Source: CAYTZN01 sp964442495 (lineage in GTDB: Bacteria > Pseudomonadota > Gammaproteobacteria > Legionellales > Legionellaceae). From it: a stretch of DNA of 64,000 nucleotides. Location of the stretch: the NCBI GenBank assembly GCA_964442495.1, contig CAYTZN010000003.1, forward strand, positions 85,601 to 149,600, written 5' to 3'. Shown here piece after piece: positions 45,282 to 53,245 of the stretch (the stretch's first letter is position 1; every line of letters starts with the position of its first letter). Position numbers and translations under genes: made by a program. The notes below the pieces were generated by a model. The model was not told the DNA's origin and searched no databases. It saw only the letters and a list, made by a program, of their open reading frames with translations.

Positions 45282-46477
45282 GTGAGCGAAAGAGTCCGGA
45301 TGAAAAAGGTCATTTTGGTGTTTATGGTGGCCGATTTGTTGCTGATACATTGATCAGCGCCTTGGAAGAGCTTCAAGAGGTCTATGAAAAATACAGAACA
45401 GATCCCTCTTTTTTAAGTGAATTTGCTTTTGAATTGCAAGAATTCGTAGGACGGGCTACCCCTCTTTACCATGCAGCGCGCCTAAGTAAAGAATTAGGTG
45501 GGGCCCAAATACAATTGAAGCGTGAAGATTTAAACCATACGGGTGCCCATAAAATCAACAATACTGTGGGGCAAGCGTTGTTAGCAAAGCGTATGGGAAA
45601 AACTCGTATCATTGCTGAAACCGGTGCCGGCCAACATGGTGTTGCTTCGGCAACTGTTGCTGCGAAGCTCGGTATGGAGTGTGTGGTTTACATGGGCTCT
45701 GAAGACATTAAGCGTCAAGCGAGCAATGTATACCGTATGAAATTGCTAGGCGCGACGGTTGTTCCTGTTACGGCTGGTTCAAAAACCCTGAAAGACGCGC
45801 TCAATGAAGCGATGCGAGATTGGGTCAGTAACATTGATAACACGTTTTACATCATTGGTACCGCAGCAGGTCCTCATCCATATCCAATGATGGTGCGCGA
45901 TTTTCAATCCATTATTGGGCAGGAAGCGCGCGCTCAATGTCTTGATAAAACCGGTCGGTTACCAGACGCATTGGTAGCATGCGTAGGTGGTGGATCTAAT
46001 GCCATTGGTTTGTTTCATCCTTTTATAAGTGATGCATCTGTAAGCATGTATGGTGTAGAAGCGGGAGGGCTCGGCATTGAAACAGGCCAGCATTCTGCCT
46101 CTTTATCAGTGGGTAAGCCAGGCGTTTTGCATGGCAACCGAACGTACGTGCTATGTGACAAAAATGGGCAAGTAACAGACACTCACTCTGTGTCTGCGGG
46201 GCTTGATTACCCGGGGGTAGGTCCTGAGCACGCTTATTTAAAAGACACCGGGCGTGTTAACTATGTGGTTATTAATGACGATGAAGCTTTGGACGCGTTT
46301 CGTACCTTATGCCGCGTGGAAGGTATTATTCCTGCTCTTGAATCAAGCCATGCGCTTGCTTATGCAATGAAGTTAGCAAAACGCATGACACCTGAGCAAC
46401 ACATTATTGTCAATTTATCAGGCCGTGGGGATAAAGACATGCACACGGTGGCGCATTTGGATGGTATATCGGTATGA
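45278..46477 (+). CDS. trpB: Tryptophan synthase, beta subunit
   Basis: Condenses indole with serine. The PLP lysine is K92 in NHTGAHKINNTVGQA, and the phosphate-binding loop is CVGGGSNAIG. I start it at the ATG at 45278, which overlaps the trpF stop by four bases and follows GGGGAAGAGG, giving 399 residues; an in-frame ATG at 45266 would add four. It overlaps trpA by four bases. Confidence 0.97.
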   Translation: MSERKSPDEKGHFGVYGGRFVADTLISALEELQEVYEKYRTDPSFLSEFAFELQEFVGRATPLYHAARLSKELGGAQIQLKREDLNHTGAHKINNTVGQALLAKRMGKTRIIAETGAGQHGVASATVAAKLGMECVVYMGSEDIKRQASNVYRMKLLGATVVPVTAGSKTLKDALNEAMRDWVSNIDNTFYIIGTAAGPHPYPMMVRDFQSIIGQEARAQCLDKTGRLPDALVACVGGGSNAIGLFHPFISDASVSMYGVEAGGLGIETGQHSASLSVGKPGVLHGNRTYVLCDKNGQVTDTHSVSAGLDYPGVGPEHAYLKDTGRVNYVVINDDEALDAFRTLCRVEGIIPALESSHALAYAMKLAKRMTPEQHIIVNLSGRGDKDMHTVAHLDGISV

Positions 46478-47292
46478 ATCGAATAGACAAAACGCTTGCA
46501 GTTTGTCAGGCACAAGGTAAAAAAATGCTTAGCCCTTATATTACTGCGGGTGATCCAGTGCCTCAAGTAACGGTAAATTTAATGCATGCTTTGGTAAAAG
46601 CGGGTGCTGACATTTTAGAAATTGGCATCCCTTTTTCTGACCCTATGGCAGAAGGCTCTGTGATTCAAGCGGCGATGGAGCGAGCACTTGCACATCAAAT
46701 CACCTCAAATAATGTTTTTGACATGGTGCGTGAGTTTCGTAAGAGCGATGCGAATACGCCATTGGTGCTCATGGGCTATCTTAACCCGATTGAACAATAT
46801 GGCTATGAGCAGTTCACACGAGAGGCTAGCCTTGCCGGTGTGGATGGCATGATCATTGTGGACCTGCCTCCTGAAGAAAGTGACGATATTGCGCCTTGTT
46901 TTAAAGCAGCTGGGTTACATCTTATTTATTTATGTTCACCAACCACCTCAGATGAACGAATGACGCTGATAAAAAAACATGCGGGTGGATATCTCTATTA
47001 TGTGTCTCTTAAAGGTGTTACGGGGTCTGACACGTTTGATTTAGCATCGGTTCAAAGTCACTATAAACACCGAAAAACACAAACGGACTTGCCAATCATG
47101 GTCGGTTTTGGCATCAAAACACCAGAAATGGCGGCAAATGTTGCGGCTTTTGCAGATGGGGTTATTGTAGGTGCGGCACTTGTTGGACAGGTGCATTCAT
47201 CTTACGTTGCAAAAGAAGACGGCATTGCAGAGGGTGCTACACTCATTCACAACATGCGATGCGCTATGGATAAAGAGAGGTTGACAGTATGA
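46474..47292 (+). CDS. trpA: Tryptophan synthase, alpha subunit
   Basis: Cleaves indole-glycerol phosphate and channels indole to TrpB. It has 272 residues. The catalytic Glu is E49 in ILEIGIPFSDP. At position 60, where E. coli has the second catalytic acid Asp, this protein has Glu (PMAEGSVIQ). Later blocks (MGYLNPIEQYG, GMIIVDLPPEE, GYLYYVSLKGVTG) are normal. It starts in the trpB stop and runs into the glnS start with the same four-base overlap. Confidence 0.96.
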   Translation: MNRIDKTLAVCQAQGKKMLSPYITAGDPVPQVTVNLMHALVKAGADILEIGIPFSDPMAEGSVIQAAMERALAHQITSNNVFDMVREFRKSDANTPLVLMGYLNPIEQYGYEQFTREASLAGVDGMIIVDLPPEESDDIAPCFKAAGLHLIYLCSPTTSDERMTLIKKHAGGYLYYVSLKGVTGSDTFDLASVQSHYKHRKTQTDLPIMVGFGIKTPEMAANVAAFADGVIVGAALVGQVHSSYVAKEDGIAEGATLIHNMRCAMDKERLTV

Positions 47293-48959
47293 CAGACGGC
47301 AATGAAAAACGCGCACATTTTATCAGACAACTGATTACCGATGAACTGAGTTCAGGTAAGCATCAGTCTGTTGTAACGCGCTTTCCACCTGAGCCAAATG
47401 GTTATTTACATATTGGGCATGCAAAATCAATCTGCTTGAATTTTGGTTTGGCAGAAGAATTTAGTGGGCGCTGTTATTTGCGGTTTGATGATACGAACCC
47501 TATTAAAGAAGAAGATGAATTTGTAAATGCCATCATTGATGATGTGCGTTGGTTAGGGTTTGAATGGTGTGCAATGACACATTCTTCAGATTATTACCAA
47601 GAGCTTTATGATTACGCCGTGCATTTGATTAAAAACGGGTTAGCATATGTTGATAGTTTAACCATGGATGAAATGCGCGCTTATCGAGGGACTTTGCAAG
47701 AACCAGGTCGTGAAAGCCCTTATAGAACGCGCACAATTGATGAAAATTTAGACTTGTTCATGCGAATGAAACTCGGAGAGTTTCCCGATGGAACACATGT
47801 GTTAAGAGCGCGGATTGACATGCAATCGGGTAACATCAATATGCGGGATCCGGTACTTTATCGAATTCGTCATGTATCCCATCAACGAACTGGAAACGAT
47901 TGGTGCATTTATCCGATGTATGATTATGCGCATCCAATCTCTGATGCACTAGAACATATAACTCACTCCTTATGTACTTTGGAGTTTCAAGACCATCGGC
48001 CACTTTATGATTGGCTTCTTGAGCATTTGCCAGTTCCTGCGAGGCCTGTGCAAACGGAATTTGCGCGTCTTAATTTATCACACACGGTAACGAGTAAGCG
48101 TAAATTACGTCAGTTGGTGGATGAGCAGGTGGTAACAGGCTGGGATGACCCCCGATTACCAACATTACGCGGTATGAGAAAGCGCGGGTATCCGCCTGCA
48201 GCTATACGGCAATTTTGTGAAATGGTTGGGATTTCGCGAAGCGATTCGGTCATTGACATGTCTTTGTTTGAGGCTTGCGTACGTGAAGAATTGAATAAAA
48301 CAGCACGTCGGGCATTGTGTGTGTTTGACCCTATCAAAGTTGTGATTGAAAATTATCCTGAACACAAAGTGGAAGAGTTGAATGCCCATTTTCTTCCCCA
48401 AGATCCAACTTCAGCCAGTCGTATCTTGCCCTTTAGCCGGGAAATTTATATCGAACGCAGTGATTTTATGGAAGAGCCTACTAAAAAATATTTTCGTTTA
48501 TCACCGGGTAACGAAGTACGTTTGCGTCATGCGTACGTTATTCGTTGCACTGGAATAACACGAAACGATGCCGGCGATATTGTTGAATTGCGTTGTACTT
48601 ATGACCCAGAAACGCTGGGTAAAAATCCGCCCGATAGAAAAGTAAAAGGTGTTATTCATTGGGTTTCTGTAGCAGAGGCACATCCTGTAACTGTTTATCA
48701 GTATGATAGATTATTTAATGATGAAAATCCTGCGCGAGAAGACGATTTTTTACAGTTTTTAAATAAAGATTCCATGCGAACCCACAAGGCTTTTTGTGAG
48801 CCAGCAATGGCGTTTCAACAGCAAAATGATGTGTTCCAATTTGAGCGATTAGGGTATTACGCTGTTCATCAACTCGATGAACAAGGGTGTGTAAATGCAT
48901 TTCACCGTGTGGTCGATCTAAAAGACACGTGGGGAAAGGAAAACTCACCAGGGCAATGA
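47289..48959 (+). CDS. glnS: Glutaminyl-tRNA synthetase
   Basis: A class I synthetase of 556 residues. The HIGH motif is in RFPPEPNGYLHIGHAKS (about 32-48) and the KMSKS equivalent is VTSKRKL (E. coli has VMSKRKL). The ATP-site block LRFDDTNPIKEEDEF is seen, and the two C-terminal beta-barrels that read the anticodon follow. Its start overlaps trpA by four bases, an unusual extension of the trp run. cysS begins 23 bases downstream. Confidence 0.97.
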   Translation: MTDGNEKRAHFIRQLITDELSSGKHQSVVTRFPPEPNGYLHIGHAKSICLNFGLAEEFSGRCYLRFDDTNPIKEEDEFVNAIIDDVRWLGFEWCAMTHSSDYYQELYDYAVHLIKNGLAYVDSLTMDEMRAYRGTLQEPGRESPYRTRTIDENLDLFMRMKLGEFPDGTHVLRARIDMQSGNINMRDPVLYRIRHVSHQRTGNDWCIYPMYDYAHPISDALEHITHSLCTLEFQDHRPLYDWLLEHLPVPARPVQTEFARLNLSHTVTSKRKLRQLVDEQVVTGWDDPRLPTLRGMRKRGYPPAAIRQFCEMVGISRSDSVIDMSLFEACVREELNKTARRALCVFDPIKVVIENYPEHKVEELNAHFLPQDPTSASRILPFSREIYIERSDFMEEPTKKYFRLSPGNEVRLRHAYVIRCTGITRNDAGDIVELRCTYDPETLGKNPPDRKVKGVIHWVSVAEAHPVTVYQYDRLFNDENPAREDDFLQFLNKDSMRTHKAFCEPAMAFQQQNDVFQFERLGYYAVHQLDEQGCVNAFHRVVDLKDTWGKENSPGQ

Positions 48960-48982
48960 TAAGTCGGTTTTAAGGAGTTGAT

Positions 48983-50350
48983 ATGTTGAATATTTATAAT
49001 TCAATGACACGTGCAAAAGAGCAATTTATTCCGATTCGTCCGGGAAAAATAGGAATGTATGTGTGTGGTATCACCGTTTACGATCATTGCCACCTTGGAC
49101 ATGCCCGTTCGATGGTTTCGTTTGATGTGATTGTTCGTTTTTTACGCTCACAAGGGTATGAAGTAACCTATGTGCGTAACATTACCGATATAGATGACAA
49201 AATTATTGCGAGAGCAGAAGAGCGTGGCGTATCCATTACTGAATTAACCAATCAATACATCGATGAGATGAACCATGATACACGGGCTTTAAACGTTCTT
49301 CCTCCTGATGTGGAGCCAAGGGCTACGGCTCATATTGATGAAATCATTCATTTAATTGAGCGTTTAATATTAAAAGAATTCGCCTATGTTAGTGATAATG
49401 GCGATGTTTGTTATCAGGTGGAGCAGTTTAAAGAATACGGGAAATTATCGCACAAAGATCTCGAGGGTTTGGTGTCAGGTGCGCGTGTAGAGGTGGTTAA
49501 AGAAAAGCGCTCTCCTTTTGATTTTGTGTTGTGGAAAAAAGCAAAGCCTGGTGAGCCAAGTTGGCCTTCGCCATGGGGTGAAGGACGTCCCGGTTGGCAC
49601 ATTGAATGTTCAGCTATGGCAATGGGTGAGCTTGGCGATCAATTTGATATTCATGGCGGTGGATTGGATTTACAATTTCCTCACCATGAAAATGAAATTG
49701 CCCAAAGTGAAGCGGCTAGTGGTAAGTCTTTTGCTAATTACTGGTTACATGTTGGTATGCTCCAAGTTAACAATGAAAAAATGGCAAAATCCACGGGTAA
49801 TTTTTTTACGATCGCCGACGTGTTAAAAAAGCATCATCCTGAAGTTGTTCGTTATTTTCTCTTAAGTAGCCATTATCGAAGCTCTCTCAATTATTCAGAG
49901 GACAATTTACAACTGGCAGGCAAGGCATTATTGCGTTTGTATCAATCCATGAAGGACATTCCTCTAGATGAGAACGAAAAAGAGACCGTATGGATAGACC
50001 GTTATAACACGGCTATGAATGATGACTTTAATACCCCCGAAGCCTTGTCAGTCTTGTTCCAATTGAGTCATGAAATAAATAAAACCAAATCACCAAAGCT
50101 TGTAGCCACCCTAAAACATCTGGGTCAAACCTTAGGCCTTCTGCAAGATACGCCTGAGTCTTTTTTAAAAGCAGGGTTAGCTGAAGATGTGCTAGAGGAT
50201 ATTGATAGGTTGGTTAACGAGCGTGTTGAAGCAAGACTAGCCCGGGATTGGAAAAAAGCCGATGACATCAGGCAGTTACTTCTAAAGCAAGGCATTGAAT
50301 TAGAGGATAGTGCTGAGGGTACAACCTGGCGAAAAATACCTGTTGCTTAA
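48983..50350 (+). CDS. cysS: Cysteinyl-tRNA synthetase
   Basis: A class I synthetase of 455 residues. Cys28 in YVCGITVYD is the first zinc ligand that selects cysteine, HLGH (37-40) is the HIGH motif, and EKMAKSTGN is the KMSKS loop. GWHIECSAMA and GGGLDLQFPHHENE supply the other zinc ligands. TTAAGGAGTTGAT before the ATG gives a strong ribosome site. A strong terminator follows, closing the truA-cysS run. Confidence 0.97.
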   Translation: MLNIYNSMTRAKEQFIPIRPGKIGMYVCGITVYDHCHLGHARSMVSFDVIVRFLRSQGYEVTYVRNITDIDDKIIARAEERGVSITELTNQYIDEMNHDTRALNVLPPDVEPRATAHIDEIIHLIERLILKEFAYVSDNGDVCYQVEQFKEYGKLSHKDLEGLVSGARVEVVKEKRSPFDFVLWKKAKPGEPSWPSPWGEGRPGWHIECSAMAMGELGDQFDIHGGGLDLQFPHHENEIAQSEAASGKSFANYWLHVGMLQVNNEKMAKSTGNFFTIADVLKKHHPEVVRYFLLSSHYRSSLNYSEDNLQLAGKALLRLYQSMKDIPLDENEKETVWIDRYNTAMNDDFNTPEALSVLFQLSHEINKTKSPKLVATLKHLGQTLGLLQDTPESFLKAGLAEDVLEDIDRLVNERVEARLARDWKKADDIRQLLLKQGIELEDSAEGTTWRKIPVA

Positions 50351-50378
50351 GAATTGACTTTTTTATATGTCACACTGC

Positions 50379-50426
50379 ATGTGAGGAATTGAGCCGATTT
50401 AGTGCTTAATCCTCACATAATTTTTT
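50379..50426 (+). terminator. Strong terminator after cysS
   Basis: A perfect nine-base stem, ATGTGAGGA with TCCTCACAT, extended by partial pairing inside, followed by six T. It is 28 bases after the cysS stop. Confidence 0.85.
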
Positions 50427-50471
50427 GAGTATATACTTAATTATAATAAACAGTAATTAAGAGCTTATACT

Positions 50472-51755
50472 ATGACGCTTTCTCAAGAACTTTACGCCGT
50501 TGATAAAGGCAGAACATTAGCTCAAAACATAGATAAAGCCTGGGATATTTATAAAAATGAGTCTTCAAAGCGTGAGGATAGGCGTGTTGCGCAGATGTTC
50601 TTAATTTATGCTTTTGATTTGAAATACAGCAATGAAATAAATCAGCAATTATTGGAGATGATGGAAAGGCGAAATACATATAAAGCAAAAAATCCTGAAT
50701 ATGTTCCAGGCCTAAGTCCTAAGCATCTCGCTCTAAGTCCCGATGAATTACTAGTTGATAAAATAAAGTTAGGGCAGACACCAAAAAACTCAAAACTACG
50801 TTCTTTAATTAAAAAGAGAGAGCTTCTGGACGTAAATTCTGAAGACAAAATCAGCGATTTGAGAGATAAAACGATATTTATGAGCTCGAGCTTGCGAGCA
50901 CAATATCGAGTTCATATACATAACGGGATGTTTTATCATGGAAACAGTTCTCTTAACACCGCTTCGTACAAAGCGCATCGAAAAAGAGGATACGGGGCCT
51001 TTACGTTAAATGCTAATGGTGAGTTATCTGTTTTTACTCATTTAGGGATGGGTAATGTGTTTCACTCCACAATGAATGCAGGTAGTCCTGTTGTAAGTGC
51101 TGGGGAGCTCATCATCACTAATGGCAAATTAGACGTTATTAATACTTACAGTGGCCATTATAAACCTACATTATTTAATATTTATAGAACTCTCGCGTAT
51201 TTTCTAGAGAAAGGTGTCGATTTATCTTTTACAAAAATACAAACTTTTCATGACATTTCAGGGTTAGGAGAAAAGTTCAAGTCTAAAAAAATTTCTCGAG
51301 GTTTTTATTCTCGAGAAATTTATGAAATACCCGCTACGGCTTTTTTAAAAACAGTGAAACAAGAGCTAGATACAGCATTGGATCATATTCAAGATGATAT
51401 CAACAATTATCAACAACGTTCATTTAAGACTATGGTTTATGCTCTTAAAGATTTATGTATTGGTTCAACTTTAACAGAAAAAAGGAAGAGCATTGCTTAT
51501 AAGGCTTCCTTAGTGGCTATTAAGCTTCAAGAGGAGGAAAATCCAAAAGCTGAGAACATGAATGAATTTATCGAAAGCATAAAAAAACTAAAAATTGAAA
51601 ACGATACATTATCTAGCGAGCATGGAAAAAAATCTGGCTCCGGTCGGTTAAGTCAAAAATTAGATTTTTTTATTCAGAGGGCTACTGCAATTAAAGACCT
51701 GCAGGGCCCTGTTCTTGATAAGATAGACGAGCGTCAGCTTAAAAAATTAAGGTAG
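50472..51755 (+). CDS. Candidate Dot/Icm effector with SGHYKP-type motif
   Basis: A 427-residue soluble protein, not recognised by name. Residues ~175-240 form a block (GAFTLNANGELSVFTHLGMG, later GSPVVSAGELIITNGK, then YSGHYKPTLFN). This G-E-L...I..G.L..I...SGHY.P pattern resembles a module I associate with several Legionella effectors and other bacterial virulence proteins; its activity is unknown to me. Before it is a helical N-terminus, after it a long helical, Lys/Glu-rich C-terminus. No signal peptide. It is convergent with lspE, with only two bases between stops. Confidence 0.7.
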   Translation: MTLSQELYAVDKGRTLAQNIDKAWDIYKNESSKREDRRVAQMFLIYAFDLKYSNEINQQLLEMMERRNTYKAKNPEYVPGLSPKHLALSPDELLVDKIKLGQTPKNSKLRSLIKKRELLDVNSEDKISDLRDKTIFMSSSLRAQYRVHIHNGMFYHGNSSLNTASYKAHRKRGYGAFTLNANGELSVFTHLGMGNVFHSTMNAGSPVVSAGELIITNGKLDVINTYSGHYKPTLFNIYRTLAYFLEKGVDLSFTKIQTFHDISGLGEKFKSKKISRGFYSREIYEIPATAFLKTVKQELDTALDHIQDDINNYQQRSFKTMVYALKDLCIGSTLTEKRKSIAYKASLVAIKLQEEENPKAENMNEFIESIKKLKIENDTLSSEHGKKSGSGRLSQKLDFFIQRATAIKDLQGPVLDKIDERQLKKLR

Positions 51756-51757
51756 TA

Positions 51758-53242
51758 TTATTGTGTAGTGACACGCAAAATTTCCGCAAGAGAGGTATCA
51801 CCCATCAATACGCGTTTAAATCCATCCTCTCGAATACTCGGTGTAGTAGGGCGAAGGTAAGCTTCAATGTTTTGTAAATGCTCATTACGATGAATCATGC
51901 TACGCAACGTTTCATCGATAGTGATTAACTCATAAATACCCGTGCGGCCTCTGTAACCAAGGTGATTACAATGTTCGCAGCCTTTGGGCTCATAAATGTT
52001 AGACACATCCATTTTTGAGGTAACACCCATGAGCTCTTTTTCATCGTCCCGTAGGTTATGGTGCGTTTTACAGTGTTCACATAATTGTCTAACCAAGCGT
52101 TGTGCAATTAATCCGACAATGCTTGATGATAACAAAAAGGACTCTACGCCCATGTCATGTAAACGGGTTAGCGCGCCAAGCGCACTGTTTGTGTGCAACG
52201 TCGATAAAACCAAATGCCCTGTAAGACTTGCTTGAACCGCGATGTCAGCTGTTTCTAGGTCGCGAATTTCACCTATCATCACAACATCAGGGTCTTGGCG
52301 TAAAATTGCGCGTAGCCCTTTAGCAAAGGTCATTTGTACTTTGCTGTTGACTTGGGTTTGGCCAATACCAGGTAAATCATATTCAATAGGATCTTCAATG
52401 GTTAAAATATTACGACTTACCTGATTAAGCTCCGTTAGCATGGCGTAAAGTGATGTTGTTTTCCCAGAGCCTGTAGGGCCTGTTACTAGCAGAATACCGT
52501 GGGGCTCAGCAATCATCTTACGAATAGTTTTGAGTGCTTTTGAAGGCATGCCAAGAAGGCTTAAATCCAGTTGTGCAGTTTGCTTGTCCAGTATTCTAAG
52601 AACAATGCGCTCACCATGATTAGAGGGGAGGGTTGAGACGCGTACATCGATGTTGTGCCCCCCAACGCGTAAACTAATGCGACCATCTTGAGGAATACGC
52701 TTTTCAGCGATATCAAGTTTAGCCATGACTTTTACCCGAGATATAACAAGGGGTGCAATACCACGCTGAATTTCAAGTACTTCTTGCAAAACACCATCCA
52801 CACGATTACGAACTAATACACGATCTTCATACGTTTCAATATGAATATCCGATGCCTTTTGTTTGATCGCCTGGGTAAATAACGCATTGAGTAAACGAAT
52901 GATGGGTGCATCGTCTTGTGTATCAAGCAAATCTTCTCCAATGGGCAATTGACCTGCCAGTTGGGCTAAATCCATGTCATCCTCCATGCCTTCGGCAGCG
53001 TCAAGTATGGACGATTGTGATTGATACACTGTAGCTAAATGGTGCTGAAATTCTGTTGGCGTTACTTCTTGTAAGTGTAACTCTCGTTGTAAAAAGCGCT
53101 TTGTTTCTGAAAACACGTGTAGTGGGGTGTTAGCTAAATGGTACAATCTAAGCCCATCATTGTTATCCATTTCGGCAGCTATAATGCCTTTCTTTTTAGC
53201 AAAAAGGTATGGTAAGCGGGGAGGAGGAGTCTTGGTTGTCAT
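51758..53242 (-). CDS. lspE: Type II secretion ATPase LspE (GspE)
   Basis: The 494-residue hexameric cytoplasmic motor of type II secretion. Walker A is GPTGSGKTTSLY, the Asp and His boxes lie in ILTIEDPIEYDLPG and VLSTLHTNSA, and the zinc module has CEHCKTHHN and CEHCNHLGYRGRTGIYE. The N-terminal region holds the N1E-type domain. It starts three bases after the lspD stop, so the two are one operon. Other lsp genes, apart from lspC at 4464, are outside the window. Confidence 0.96.
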   Translation of the reverse strand: MTTKTPPPRLPYLFAKKKGIIAAEMDNNDGLRLYHLANTPLHVFSETKRFLQRELHLQEVTPTEFQHHLATVYQSQSSILDAAEGMEDDMDLAQLAGQLPIGEDLLDTQDDAPIIRLLNALFTQAIKQKASDIHIETYEDRVLVRNRVDGVLQEVLEIQRGIAPLVISRVKVMAKLDIAEKRIPQDGRISLRVGGHNIDVRVSTLPSNHGERIVLRILDKQTAQLDLSLLGMPSKALKTIRKMIAEPHGILLVTGPTGSGKTTSLYAMLTELNQVSRNILTIEDPIEYDLPGIGQTQVNSKVQMTFAKGLRAILRQDPDVVMIGEIRDLETADIAVQASLTGHLVLSTLHTNSALGALTRLHDMGVESFLLSSSIVGLIAQRLVRQLCEHCKTHHNLRDDEKELMGVTSKMDVSNIYEPKGCEHCNHLGYRGRTGIYELITIDETLRSMIHRNEHLQNIEAYLRPTTPSIREDGFKRVLMGDTSLAEILRVTTQ

Positions 53243-53245
53243 GGT

